Shown in pieces: positions 8,573 to 16,851 of a DNA stretch of 64,000 bases. Both the position numbers and the translations under genes were made by a program. Location of the stretch: positions 611,680 through 675,679 of the forward strand of contig NZ_MWMO01000002.1 in assembly GCF_002556635.1 (NCBI RefSeq), given 5' to 3'. This stretch comes from Novosphingobium sp. PC22D (GTDB lineage Bacteria; Pseudomonadota; Alphaproteobacteria; Sphingomonadales; Sphingomonadaceae). Each line of letters opens with the position of its first letter. Within the stretch, counting starts at the first letter, position 1. The notes below the pieces were generated by a model, which saw only the letters and a list, made by a program, of their open reading frames with translations, was not told the DNA's origin and did no database searches.

Positions 8573-8766
8573 GAATGCGCCAAGTTGCGAGGAGGCGTCG
8601 GGCCTCAGGCGGCCGTCGTAGTCGAAGCGCGGATCATCCTCGGGGCGGAATGATGGCCGGGACGCGACCGGCCCTGGGCGCCTTGCCGGGAAAGCGTCCG
8701 CGCGGCCCGCCGGAGAGATCCCCGCGCGGTCCGCCCAAGCGCTTCACCGGCGCGCGCGCCGCGCGG

Positions 8767-9294
8767 TCAGGGGTGCGGCGCCGCGCCCGGCGCGCCGCCG
8801 GGCATGCCGCCGCCCATCTGCATCTGCTGGAGCTGCTGGAGGATGCGCTGCTGCTGCTCGATCTCGGCGCGGCTCTTGAAGTCGAGCAGCTCGATCTCGA
8901 AGGTCAGGTCCGAATTGGCGGGGATCGGCCCGCTCGCCTTGTCGCCGTAAGCAAGCTCGGAGGGAATCTCGACCTTGTACTTGCCGCCGCGCTGCATCTG
9001 CTCGAGCGCCTTGGTGAAGCCGGGAACAACCTCGGAAAGCGGGAAGACCGCCTGCTCGCCCTCGTCGAACACCTTACCGTCGGGCAGCGTGCCCTTGTAG
9101 TTGACCAGCGCCACGTCGTCGGCGGTGGGCGATTCGCCCGAGCCGGGGCGCAGCGTCACCACGTCGACCGAGGTGGGCAGCGCGGCATAGGCGATACCGC
9201 CCGCGGCGAGCGCGATGGCGGCGATGCCGACCCACAGCTTGGTGAGCGAACCCTTGGCGATCGGCTGAAGGGGAACGCGGGTGATCTCGGTCAT
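8767..9294 (-). CDS. membrane-anchored FKBP-type peptidyl-prolyl isomerase
   Basis: A 175-residue protein with a short cytoplasmic N-terminus, one transmembrane helix (about residues 19-38) and an FKBP domain (about 44-146). Family motifs are VALVNYKGTLPDGKVFD, FPLSEVVPGFTKALEQM and IPSELAYGDKASGPIPANSDLTFEIELL. It should catalyse proline cis/trans isomerisation of proteins in the periplasm. The last about 30 residues (EQQQRILQQLQQMQMGGGMP and onward) are a Gln/Met-rich, then Gly/Pro-rich, low-complexity tail. It follows rpsU on the minus strand with a terminator hairpin in between, so it probably has its own promoter in the 130-bp spacer. Confidence 0.92.
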   Translation of the reverse strand: MTEITRVPLQPIAKGSLTKLWVGIAAIALAAGGIAYAALPTSVDVVTLRPGSGESPTADDVALVNYKGTLPDGKVFDEGEQAVFPLSEVVPGFTKALEQMQRGGKYKVEIPSELAYGDKASGPIPANSDLTFEIELLDFKSRAEIEQQQRILQQLQQMQMGGGMPGGAPGAAPHP

Positions 9295-9323
9295 CGTCGG
9301 CAGGTCCTGTCAGAAACGCGAAA

Positions 9324-9347
9324 GGGCGCGGAACTCAATCCGCGCCC
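9324..9347 (-). terminator. terminator hairpin after rpsU
   Basis: A 9-bp perfect stem, GGGCGCGGA (9324-9332) with TCCGCGCCC (9339-9347), and a 6-base loop. On the minus strand it is followed by TTTCGCGTTTC, a weak T-rich tract. It lies 80 bp past the rpsU stop and just upstream of the FKBP start, so it most likely ends the rpsU transcript. Confidence 0.65.
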
Positions 9348-9426
9348 TCATGGCCGATCCGTCGCCGGCCTTCAAGTGCGTGCCGCTGCGATCGAGGCGA
9401 ATTCCCGCCGCGGCCGCAACGCGCGA

Positions 9427-9633
9427 TCAGCGCGAGCCATCGCGCTCCATGCGCTTGCGCTCGAGCTTGCGGGCGCGGCGGATCGCCGCGGCCTTTTCGC
9501 GGGCGCGCTTCTCGGAGGGCTTCTCGTAGTGGCGGCGCAGCTTCATTTCGCGATAAACACCTTCCCGCTGCAGCTTCTTCTTCAGCGCACGAAGGGCCTG
9601 ATCGACATTGTTATCGCGAACCATGATCTGCAT
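9427..9633 (-). CDS. rpsU: 30S ribosomal protein S21
   Basis: A 68-residue S21 with the canonical opening [20 protein letters not shown], then [20 protein letters not shown] and a basic arginine/lysine-rich tail. S21 binds the 30S subunit near the anti-Shine-Dalgarno region and aids initiation. A GAGGTGG ribosome-binding site precedes the ATG. It is transcribed away from crcB, with 249 bp between them, and ends before a hairpin at 9324-9347. Confidence 0.97.
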   Translation of the reverse strand: MQIMVRDNNVDQALRALKKKLQREGVYREMKLRRHYEKPSEKRAREKAAAIRRARKLERKRMERDGSR

Positions 9634-9882
9634 AAACGAACCACCTCATTGAATTAGTGACCAAAGCGCCTCGCCGAGCGCGGGGCAACCGGGGAAATTG
9701 TGAACGCAAAACGGTGCCCAGCCCCCAAAGGAGCCGACACGAACGCGCCGCCGCTAGCAAAAGGGCCAGGGCTTTGCAAGCCGAAAGCAGGCGAGCGGGC
9801 CGCCGCGAGCGGCCGATGCGTACTGCCCTTCTATTTGGTTAGGATTTGGCTTGGCGCAAGAGGCAGTGTACGGCGCGGGCCA

Positions 9883-10290
9883 ATGCATCAGCCCTCATTC
9901 CTTGCCGCATCGCTTGCCGTCGCCCTCGGTGGCGGCCTCGGCGCGTGGTTGCGCTTCCTCGTCGGCCGCTTCTGGGTCATGGCGCTGGGCCCCGTGCGCG
10001 CGGGTGCCTTTCCCTACAACACGCTGACCGTCAACGTGCTCGGCAGCCTCGCGATGGGGCTGCTGGTCGGCTGGCTGGCGCGCTTCGGCAGCCACGGCGA
10101 GCTGACCCGCCTGTTCGCGGCGGTGGGCGTGCTGGGCGGCTTCACCACGTTCTCCTCGTTCAGCCTCGACGTGATCTCGCTGATGGAGCGCGGCGACGTC
10201 GGCACCGCGAGCTTCTATGTCGTGCTCTCGGTCGCGGCGGGGCTCATCGGCCTGTGGCTGGGCCTTCTTGTCATGCGGATCGGCGCATGA
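9883..10290 (+). CDS. crcB: fluoride ion channel CrcB/Fluc
   Basis: A 135-residue, four-helix membrane protein. Diagnostic motifs are GGGLGAWLRFLVGR near the N-terminus, NTLTVNVLGSLAMGLL in helix 2 and GVLGGFTTFSSFSLD in helix 3, the last contributing the phenylalanines that line the fluoride pore. CrcB dimers release fluoride from the cytoplasm. The ATG at 9883 (MHQPSFLA) fits the family; a longer frame back to 9700 is shadow-like. No fluoride riboswitch was recognised upstream. The gene leads a run of overlapping genes, its TGA overlapping the next ATG (ATGA at 10287). Confidence 0.92.
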   Translation: MHQPSFLAASLAVALGGGLGAWLRFLVGRFWVMALGPVRAGAFPYNTLTVNVLGSLAMGLLVGWLARFGSHGELTRLFAAVGVLGGFTTFSSFSLDVISLMERGDVGTASFYVVLSVAAGLIGLWLGLLVMRIGA

Positions 10291-11498
10291 GCGCGCCGGG
10301 CGAGGAGCGGGTCCGCCAGTTCACCGTCGGCGCCGACGACGACGGCGTGCGGCTCGACCGCTGGTTCAAGCGCCACATGCCGCAGGTCGGCTTCGCCACC
10401 GTCTCGCGCTGGGCGCGCACGGGGCAGATCCGCGTCGACGGCAAGCGCGCCGACGTCGCCGACCGGCTCGCGGCGGGACAGGTCCTGCGGGTGCCGCCGG
10501 GCGGCGAGGCGAGGCCCGGCGGCAAGGCCCCGCGTCCGCGCCGCGAGCTGACCGAGGAAGAACTCGAACTCGCCGATTCGATGGTTCTGGCGCAGGATCG
10601 CGCCGCGATCGTGCTCAACAAGCCGCCGGGGCTCGCGACGCAGGGCGGCAGCGGCACGACGCGCCACGTCGACGGGCTGCTCGACGCCTTCAACCGCGAC
10701 GGGCCGCGCCCGCGGCTCGTTCACCGGCTCGACAAGGACACCTCGGGCGTGCTGCTGATCGCGCGCACGCCGGGCAGCGCGGCGTTCTTTTCCAAGCGCT
10801 TCTCCGGCCGCTCGGCGCGGAAGATCTACTGGGCGCTGGTGGTCGGCGTGCCCGAGATCTCGGACGGTCTCATCGAACTGCCGCTCGCCAAGCAGCCGGG
10901 CACCGGCGGCGAGAAGATGCACGTCGACGAAGCGGGCGGCCAGCCCTCGCGCACGCGCTATCGCGTGGTCGACCGCGCCGGCAACCGCGCCGCCTGGGTC
11001 GAGCTGCACCCGCTCACCGGACGCACGCACCAGCTTCGCGTGCACATGGCCGCGATCGGCCATCCGATCGTCGGCGACGGCAAGTACGGCGGGCAAGGCG
11101 CGTTCCTCACCGGCTCGATCAGCCGCAAGATGCACCTTCACGCGCGGCGGCTGGTGATCGAGCATCCCGACGGCGCCCCGCTCGACGTCACCGCCCCCCT
11201 GCCCGAGCACTTCGCGGCGAGCATGGCGCAGCTCGGCTTCGACGAGGCCGACGGCGAGATCGAGGTCGAGATGGCCCCGCCCGAACCGACCCGCGACGAC
11301 AGGAAGCGCGCCGCCAAGGCCCATGCCAAGGACGTGCGCAAGGAACGGCGCGGCGAGCGGCGCAAGCGCGGTCCCGGTCCCGCCTCCGCGAAGGGCGCTC
11401 GCGGCAAGCCGGGAGGCTCCAAGCCCGGCGGCCCGCGCGGGAGCGGCCGCAAGGCTTCGGGCGCGAAGCCGTCCGGTCCGAAGAAGGGCAAGCGCTGA
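10287..11498 (+). CDS. RluA/RluC-family rRNA pseudouridine synthase with long basic tail
   Basis: A 403-residue enzyme: an S4 RNA-binding domain (about residues 16-72), then a pseudouridine synthase domain with the catalytic aspartate Asp149 in LVHRLDKDTSGVLL and the later ELHPLTGRTHQLRVHMAAIG motif. It isomerises uridines in 23S rRNA; RluC is the likeliest subgroup. Residues after about 325 form a 75-80 residue Lys/Arg/Gly/Pro-rich extension (KKGKR at the end) absent from E. coli RluC, which may add RNA affinity. The start overlaps crcB and the stop overlaps the next gene (TGATG). Confidence 0.9.
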   Translation: MSAPGEERVRQFTVGADDDGVRLDRWFKRHMPQVGFATVSRWARTGQIRVDGKRADVADRLAAGQVLRVPPGGEARPGGKAPRPRRELTEEELELADSMVLAQDRAAIVLNKPPGLATQGGSGTTRHVDGLLDAFNRDGPRPRLVHRLDKDTSGVLLIARTPGSAAFFSKRFSGRSARKIYWALVVGVPEISDGLIELPLAKQPGTGGEKMHVDEAGGQPSRTRYRVVDRAGNRAAWVELHPLTGRTHQLRVHMAAIGHPIVGDGKYGGQGAFLTGSISRKMHLHARRLVIEHPDGAPLDVTAPLPEHFAASMAQLGFDEADGEIEVEMAPPEPTRDDRKRAAKAHAKDVRKERRGERRKRGPGPASAKGARGKPGGSKPGGPRGSGRKASGAKPSGPKKGKR

Positions 11499-12100
11499 TG
11501 CATCCCAACGCCGCCTTCCGCCACGAGGAGCGCGCCTTGTGGGAAGCGCTGGTCGAGGAAGTGGGCTTCGGCATGGTCTTCGCGCAGACGCCCGACGGCC
11601 CGCGCGTGGCGCATACGCCGCTGCTGTGGACCGGCGACGGCGCGATCCAGTTCCACTTGTCGCGCGGCAATGCCTTGACGAAACATCTCGCGGGCGCGAG
11701 CGCGCTCGCGGTGGTCAACGGCCCGGAGGCCTACGTCTCGCCGCGATGGTATGCCCATACCGAGAAGGCGCCGACCTGGAACTACGTCGCGATCGAGATG
11801 GAAGGCCGGGTGCGCAAGATGGCGCCCGAGGGCCTCGTCGGCTTTCTCGAGGCGGTCGCAGCGCGGCAGGAAGCGCGGATCGTCGGCGGCGAGCCCTGGC
11901 GGATGAGCGAGATGGAGCCCCGGCGCGTGCAGGAACTGCTCGGCGGGATCGTCGGCTTCGAACTTGAGGTCTCGGCGTGGCGGCCGACCTTCAAGCTGTC
12001 GCAGACCAGCTCCGCCGACGAGCGCGAGCGGATCGCGCTGGGGCTGGAAGATCAGGGCGCGATGGGCATGGCCAGCCTGATGCGCGAGATCGCGGGGTGA
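11498..12100 (+). CDS. FMN-binding PaiB-family protein
   Basis: A 200-residue protein with the PaiB (FMN-binding split-barrel) pattern. It has HTPLLWTGDGAIQFHLSRGN, VNGPEAYVSPRWYAHTEKAPTWNY, an EPWRMSEMEP segment and the closing VSAWRPTFKLSQTSSADERE, where PaiB has the conserved 'K.SQN....R'. PaiB was named a transcriptional regulator in Bacillus, but the fold is that of FMN- or heme-binding oxidoreductases, so the real role is open. It overlaps the pseudouridine synthase stop and is 4 bp before the HAD gene. Confidence 0.88.
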   Translation: MHPNAAFRHEERALWEALVEEVGFGMVFAQTPDGPRVAHTPLLWTGDGAIQFHLSRGNALTKHLAGASALAVVNGPEAYVSPRWYAHTEKAPTWNYVAIEMEGRVRKMAPEGLVGFLEAVAARQEARIVGGEPWRMSEMEPRRVQELLGGIVGFELEVSAWRPTFKLSQTSSADERERIALGLEDQGAMGMASLMREIAG

Positions 12101-12104
12101 TCGC

Positions 12105-12755
12105 ATGAAGCTGGCGGTATTCGATTGCGACGGCACCCTGATCGACGGGCAGGCCTCGATCTGCGAGGCGATGGAAGCGGCCTTCGCGGGCGCCGGGCTC
12201 ACGGCACCTTCGCGCGCGGAGGTGCGCCGCGCGGTCGGGCTGTCGCTGCCGCAGGCGATCGCGCGGCTGCTGCCCGAGGCCGACGAGGCCGCGCGCGGCG
12301 CGCTGGTCGACGCCTACAAGGACGCCTTCCGCGCCGCGCGCGCCGATGGCCGCCTCTCGCAGCCGCTGTTTCCCGGCATCGCCGAGGTGCTCCACGCGCT
12401 GAAGGCGGCGGGCTGGACGCTCGGCGTCGCCACCGGCATGTCGGACCGGGGGCTCACGCATTGTCTTGCCGGCAACGGCATCGCGGAGTTGTTCGTCACG
12501 CTCCAGACCGCCGACCGCCATCCCTCCAAGCCGCATCCCGCGATGCTCGAACAGGCGCTGTTCGAAGCCGGCGCCGCGCCCGACGAGGCCGTGATGATCG
12601 GCGATACCGCGTACGACATGATCATGGCGCGCGATGCGCGGGTACGCGCGATCGGGGTCGACTGGGGCTATCACCATCCCGAGGAACTGCGCGAGGCGGG
12701 CGCCGAATTCGTCGCCGAAACGCCCGAGGACCTCGCAAGGTACCTCACGGCATGA
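12105..12755 (+). CDS. HAD-superfamily phosphatase (Gph-like)
   Basis: A 216-residue HAD hydrolase with all four motifs. Motif I is FDCDGTLID (Asp7 nucleophile, Asp9 acid/base), motif II is VATGMS, the lysine of motif III is in HPSKPHPAML, and motif IV is MIGDTAYDMIMA. A helical cap lies between motifs I and II, as in phosphoglycolate phosphatases. The substrate is probably a small phosphorylated metabolite; phosphoglycolate is possible but not shown. It sits in the overlapping crcB-Nmad3 run, its stop overlapping the next ATG. Confidence 0.9.
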   Translation: MKLAVFDCDGTLIDGQASICEAMEAAFAGAGLTAPSRAEVRRAVGLSLPQAIARLLPEADEAARGALVDAYKDAFRAARADGRLSQPLFPGIAEVLHALKAAGWTLGVATGMSDRGLTHCLAGNGIAELFVTLQTADRHPSKPHPAMLEQALFEAGAAPDEAVMIGDTAYDMIMARDARVRAIGVDWGYHHPEELREAGAEFVAETPEDLARYLTA

Positions 12756-12955
12756 GCGATCCCGCGCGCGACCGGTTCTTCGCGATCCAGGCGGTGCGGA
12801 TCGCCGGCGTCGTGCAGGTCGTGATCGGCATGCTGATCGCGGCCGAGTCGATCGCGCTGCCGGCATGGGCGGGCTATGTGCTGCTCGCCAATGGCCTGAT
12901 TGACACCTTCGTGATCCCCCTGCTGCTCGCGCGGCGCTGGCGGAGCCCGAGATGA
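12752..12955 (+). CDS. small two-helix membrane protein
   Basis: A 67-residue hydrophobic protein with two predicted transmembrane helices (about residues 16-33 and 40-59), a charged N-terminus (MSDPARDRFF) and a basic C-terminus (ARRWRSPR). The ATG overlaps the HAD stop (ATGA) and its stop overlaps the ATP12 start, so it is translated in series with both. I do not recognise a named family. Confidence 0.78.
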   Translation: MSDPARDRFFAIQAVRIAGVVQVVIGMLIAAESIALPAWAGYVLLANGLIDTFVIPLLLARRWRSPR

Positions 12956-13650
12956 AGCGGTTCTGGCGCGAGGCGCGGCCGGTCGAGCACGAGGGCGAGT
13001 GGCAGGTCGCGCTCGACGGGCGCGGCGTGAAGACGCAGGCCGGCCAGCCGCAGCGCGTGCCGAGCGCGGCGCTGGCGCGGGCCATGGCCGGGGAATGGGC
13101 GGCGCAGGGCGAGCAGGTCGATCCCACGGCCTTCGTGCTGCGCGACCTGGCCGACTACGCGCTCGACGTCGTCGCGCCCGACCGCAACAACGCCGCGCGC
13201 GCGCTGCTCACTTACGCCGAGACCGACACGCTGTGCTATCGCGGCGATGAAGGCGATGCGCTCCACGCGCGCCAGATCGACGTCTGGGAGCCGCTGCTCG
13301 CCCGCGCCGAAGCACGCTGGGACGTGCGCTTCCCGCGCGTCTCGGGCGTGATCGCAACGCCGCTGAGCGCCGAGACGCGCGAGCGCATGGCCGCGGTGCT
13401 CGAGGCGTGCGACCCGTTCGCGCTCGCCGCGCTGACGATGCTCGCGAGCCTGTCCGCTTCGCTCGTCGTCGCGCTCGCCGCGCTCGAGCCCGATGCCGAC
13501 GCCGAAGCACTGTGGGCCGCCGCCAATCTCGAGGAAGACTGGCAGGCCGAGCTGTGGGGCCGCGATGCCGAGGCCGAGGCGGCGCGCGCGACCCGGCTCG
13601 AGGCGTTCCGCCAGGCGATGCGCTTCGCCGCGCTCGCGCGGGGGGAATGA
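12952..13650 (+). CDS. ATP12-family F1-ATPase assembly chaperone
   Basis: A 232-residue ATP12 homologue. It opens MKRFWREA and has the family's DGRGVKTQAGQPQRVPSAALA segment and the characteristic LLTYAETDTLCYRGDE stretch with acidic and aromatic residues. In mitochondria ATP12 binds free F1 alpha subunit before hexamer assembly; alphaproteobacteria carry the same protein, presumably with the same role. It is tightly coupled to its neighbours by 4-bp overlaps at both ends. No ATP synthase gene is present in the window. Confidence 0.92.
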   Translation: MKRFWREARPVEHEGEWQVALDGRGVKTQAGQPQRVPSAALARAMAGEWAAQGEQVDPTAFVLRDLADYALDVVAPDRNNAARALLTYAETDTLCYRGDEGDALHARQIDVWEPLLARAEARWDVRFPRVSGVIATPLSAETRERMAAVLEACDPFALAALTMLASLSASLVVALAALEPDADAEALWAAANLEEDWQAELWGRDAEAEAARATRLEAFRQAMRFAALARGE

Positions 13651-14381
13651 AGCTCATCCTCAGCCGCAAGGGCTTCGACAGCACCGCCGGGCGCGCGCCC
13701 TCCCCGATCGTCGGCGGCGTCCCGGTCTCGCTGCCGATCCCGGCGGCCGACCGCTCGGCGACCACGTACGCCGATCGCGGGCTCGGCGAGACGGTCGCGG
13801 CGGCGACGCGCGGCAGGATCGGCGGCGAGGCGCTGTGCCACGACGATCCGATGTTCGCCGAAGGGCATGTCTGGTTCGGGCAATGCGGCGCGGCCGAGGG
13901 CCACTTGCGCAAGCACGGCGTCGGACCGGGCGACGTCTTCGCGTTCTTCGGACTCTTCGCCGAGCCCGGAACCGGCGAGCGCCATCACCGCATCTTCGGC
14001 TGGCTGCGCATCGCCGCCTGCGGCGCGCCCGAGGCGGTGCGCGCGCATCCCGCATGGCGCGAGCCGCCGCGCGCGCATCCGCACCTTGCGGGCGAATGGC
14101 CGCGCAACAACGCGCTCTATTTCGGCCCCGGCGCGACCGCGCGCAACGCCTCGCCCGCACTGCGCCTGACGCGCCCCGGCGGGCCGCTCAACACCTGGCG
14201 GGTGCCCGGCTGGCTGCGCGCGCGCGGCCTGAGCTATCACGCGAACCCGGCGCGCTGGCTTCCCGGGGACGAGCTCGACAGCGCCAGGCGCGGTCAGGAA
14301 TTCGTCTGCGACATCGGCGAAGACGCTACGGCGCGCGCCTGGATCGACGCGGTGATCGCAGCCTGCGCCGCGCGCGGCTGA
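13647..14381 (+). CDS. Nmad3-like putative nucleotide-modification protein
   Basis: A 244-residue protein resembling the Nmad3 family (nucleotide modification associated domain 3). It opens MKLILSRKGFDSTAG, followed by GRAPSPIVGGVPVSLPIP and later DPMF, WFGQCGAAEGHL and GDVFAFFGLF, all typical of that family. Nmad domains were defined from gene neighbourhoods linked to modified DNA bases in phages and mobile elements; their activity is not established. Here it ends a chromosomal run of housekeeping genes, its ATG overlapping the ATP12 stop. No phage gene or other base-modification gene is nearby. The family call rests on recalled motifs. Confidence 0.7.
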   Translation: MKLILSRKGFDSTAGRAPSPIVGGVPVSLPIPAADRSATTYADRGLGETVAAATRGRIGGEALCHDDPMFAEGHVWFGQCGAAEGHLRKHGVGPGDVFAFFGLFAEPGTGERHHRIFGWLRIAACGAPEAVRAHPAWREPPRAHPHLAGEWPRNNALYFGPGATARNASPALRLTRPGGPLNTWRVPGWLRARGLSYHANPARWLPGDELDSARRGQEFVCDIGEDATARAWIDAVIAACAARG

Positions 14382-14434
14382 CCGCCTCCCGCCCGCGCGC
14401 GATCCTTCAGTCCACGCCCGCCGGTGCGATCAGG

Positions 14435-15034
14435 TCAGCCCTTGACCCACTCCGCCACCTCTTCAGCGACGTCGTTCGCCGCGCGGTTGAGCGCGGGGGC
14501 GACGCCCACGGCTTCGGGCGGGATGCCGGGAATGGTCTTTTCGAACCGCCGCGTGCTGACCGAACCGTCGGCATTGGAGCGCATCGCCTCGAAGCTGACC
14601 ACCACCGACTGGCTCGGCGCGTCGTAGCCCATCTTCAGCAGCCGTCCGCCGACCATGGTCTGACCCGCGACCTCGAAATCGCCGCCCTCGACGACGATGC
14701 GGCCGGTCTTCGCGCGTAGCGTCTCGGCGAGCAGCGCGCGGAACTGACGCGCCGGCTTTTCGACCCAGGCGACGTCCTTGAGGTAGGCGATCGTCGCCGC
14801 ATCGACGCGCACCGGCACGCGCAGCATATCGAGCGAGCGGTCGGTATCGGGATTGAGCACGACGATCGCGTCGGACATCTTACCGCTCGAGGTCGCGCCG
14901 GGATCGGCGGACAGGCGCGGCGTGAGCGAGATGAGCTGGTCGGGCGTCTTGCCGCCGAGCCCGAGGCAGCCCGACAGGGCAAGGCTCGCGGCCATGGCGA
15001 ACGCGGCGCCCCGCAAGCGACGTGATGCGCGCAT
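14435..15034 (-). CDS. ABC-type transport auxiliary lipoprotein of the Mla/Pqi type
   Basis: A 199-residue lipoprotein. The ATG at 15034 gives MRASRRLRG, a hydrophobic stretch and the lipobox LALSGC, so Cys is lipidated after signal peptidase II cleavage. The rest resembles the PqiC/YmbA-like auxiliary components of MCE transporters (VLNPDTDRSLDMLRVPVRVD, then a strand-rich region). It is probably on the inner leaflet of the outer membrane, receiving lipid from the MCE protein encoded just upstream. The frame opens 13 codons earlier at 15073, overlapping the MCE gene, but the lipobox position favours 15034. It is the last gene of the four-gene operon. Confidence 0.85.
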   Translation of the reverse strand: MRASRRLRGAAFAMAASLALSGCLGLGGKTPDQLISLTPRLSADPGATSSGKMSDAIVVLNPDTDRSLDMLRVPVRVDAATIAYLKDVAWVEKPARQFRALLAETLRAKTGRIVVEGGDFEVAGQTMVGGRLLKMGYDAPSQSVVVSFEAMRSNADGSVSTRRFEKTIPGIPPEAVGVAPALNRAANDVAEEVAEWVKG

Positions 15035-15069
15035 GGTGTGCAACCCTTCCTTCCTCACGGTTCCCTGAC

Positions 15070-16008
15070 TCACGGCTCGTAGTCCGGCAGCTTCTGCCCC
15101 TTGAGCAGCGCGCCGGCGCCCTGTTCGTCGATCTTCTCGGTGACGTTGCGCAGCGCCTTGCTGGTCGCGCGCAAGTCCCGGATCGCGGCCTCGGCGGCGG
15201 GCAGCGTCGATTCGGAAACCTGCCGCAGCGCGGGCTGCGCGGTGTCCATCGTCTTGTCGAGCGTGTCCATCGCCTTCTGCGCGGAGGCCAGCGTCCGGCG
15301 AAGCTGGATGGCGAGGCTCGAGCCCTCGTCGCCGAGCAGCGCATCCGCCTTGCCGGCGACGCCCTCGAAAGCGGCGAGCGTCTTGGTCGCCTGGTCGAGC
15401 GTGGCCGACAGTTCGACCATCGCGTTCTTGAACTCGGGCGTCGCCTGCGCGAGGTCGGCGGTCATCCGGTTGGTGTTGGCGAGAATACCCGTGAGCGAGC
15501 GCCGGTTCTCCTCGTTGAGCAGCAGGTTGAGGTTCTCGGTCAGCGTCGCGAGCCGTTCGAGCAGCAACGGTGCGTTGGCGAGCAGTTCGCCCAGGCCGCC
15601 GCGCTTGGTCGGGATCACCGGCACGCCCTCGGGCCCGGGCTCCTCGATCCGCGGCGCGCCTTTCTGCGCGCCTTCGAGCTGGATGTCGGAAACGCCGGTG
15701 AAGCTGCCCTGGATGGTCGCGGTGGTGCCGATGGTGATGGGCACCTTTTCATCCACCTCGATCCGCACGCGCACGAAGCTGGGGTCCTTGGGCCACAGCT
15801 CGATCTGGCTGACCTGGCCCACCGGCACGCCCGCGTAGGCGACCTCCGACCCCTTGGCCAATCCGTCGACGGATTGCTTGAAGAAGATGTCGTAGCGGTT
15901 CTGCGCGCCCTCGTTCAGCCGCGCGATCCAGATGACGAACGCCGCCACCAGCGCCAGCAGGACAAGTGTGACGGCTCCGACCCAGACGTGGTTTGCCCGT
16001 GTTTCCAT
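15070..16008 (-). CDS. mlaD: MlaD-family MCE substrate-binding protein
   Basis: A 312-residue protein with one N-terminal transmembrane anchor (VGAVTLVLLALVAAFVIWIA), an MCE domain (about residues 35-120) with VDGLAKGSEVAYAGVPVGQV, and a long helical C-terminal part that predicts coiled-coil. It would form the periplasmic hexameric lipid channel of an Mla-type transporter. It lies 9 bp after the ATPase gene and before the lipoprotein gene. The C-terminal helical part is longer than in E. coli MlaD and more like other proteobacterial MCE proteins that bridge further into the periplasm. Confidence 0.92.
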   Translation of the reverse strand: METRANHVWVGAVTLVLLALVAAFVIWIARLNEGAQNRYDIFFKQSVDGLAKGSEVAYAGVPVGQVSQIELWPKDPSFVRVRIEVDEKVPITIGTTATIQGSFTGVSDIQLEGAQKGAPRIEEPGPEGVPVIPTKRGGLGELLANAPLLLERLATLTENLNLLLNEENRRSLTGILANTNRMTADLAQATPEFKNAMVELSATLDQATKTLAAFEGVAGKADALLGDEGSSLAIQLRRTLASAQKAMDTLDKTMDTAQPALRQVSESTLPAAEAAIRDLRATSKALRNVTEKIDEQGAGALLKGQKLPDYEP

Positions 16009-16017
16009 TCGCTTGCC

Positions 16018-16851
16018 TTATGGCCCTCCGTCCAGGGACTTGTCCATTGCCGCATGCTCCTCGCCGCGTTCGTGCGTCGCGAGCGCGGCGCGGCCGCGCG
16101 GTCCGTTGAAATATTCCTGGATCCAGGGATGATCCAGCGCGAGCAGTTCGGGAATGGTTCCCACCGCGATGACCTTCTTGTCGGCGATCACCGCGACCCG
16201 GTCGCAGATCTCGTAGAGCGTATCGAGATCGTGGGTGATAAGGAACACGGTGAGGCCCAGCGTTTCCTTCAGTTCCTTGGTAAGCTGGTCGAACGCGGCC
16301 GCACCGATCGGATCGAGCCCGGCGGTCGGCTCGTCGAGGAACAGCAGCTCGGGATCGAGCGCGAGCGCGCGGGCAAGCCCGGCGCGCTTCTTCATGCCGC
16401 CCGAAAGCTCGGAAGGATACTTGAACGCGGCCTCTTCGGGCAGGCCCGAGAGCCGCACCTTGAACTGCGCGATCTCGCGGCGCAGCTCCTCGGTCATGCG
16501 CGGATAGAACTGCTTGAGCGGAACCTCGACGTTCTCGCCCACGGTCAGCGTCGAGAACAGCGCTCCGCCCTGGAACAGCACGCCCCAGCGCGAGCGGATA
16601 TCGATTTCATCGTCCGCCTGCTGCTGGTCCATGTCGTGACCCAGGACCGTGATCTCGCCCGCGACCGGACGCTGGAGGCCGATGATCGAGCGCATCAGCA
16701 CCGACTTGCCGGTGCCCGAGCCGCCGACCACGCCGATGATCTCGCCCGCGCGCACCTCGAGATCGAGATCCTCGTGCACCACGTAGCCGCCGAAGGCGTT
16801 GGTCAGGCCCTTGACGACGATCGGGCACTGGTGATCGGGATCGATGCTCAT
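16018..16851 (-). CDS. mlaF: MlaF-type ABC transporter ATPase
   Basis: A 277-residue ABC ATPase. Walker A is VVGGSGTGKSVLM (about residues 41-53), the signature is ELSGGMKKRAGLARAL, Walker B is ELLFLDEPTAGLDP and the switch histidine is in FLITHDLDTL. The YPSELSGGMKKRA form is typical of MlaF rather than importers. It powers lipid movement between inner and outer membrane with the STAS-permease encoded directly upstream (ATGA overlap at 16851). The C-terminal 25 residues after IQEYFNGPRGRA extend slightly beyond the nucleotide-binding domain. Confidence 0.94.
   Translation of the reverse strand: MSIDPDHQCPIVVKGLTNAFGGYVVHEDLDLEVRAGEIIGVVGGSGTGKSVLMRSIIGLQRPVAGEITVLGHDMDQQQADDEIDIRSRWGVLFQGGALFSTLTVGENVEVPLKQFYPRMTEELRREIAQFKVRLSGLPEEAAFKYPSELSGGMKKRAGLARALALDPELLFLDEPTAGLDPIGAAAFDQLTKELKETLGLTVFLITHDLDTLYEICDRVAVIADKKVIAVGTIPELLALDHPWIQEYFNGPRGRAALATHERGEEHAAMDKSLDGGP

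Noticed and set aside
9634..9882. Fluoride riboswitch upstream of crcB
   Set aside because: The 249-bp region lacks the crcB-motif core (GAUGG...CCGCC...CUGAUGACGCC-like sequence). A GGCCGATGCG stretch is too weak.
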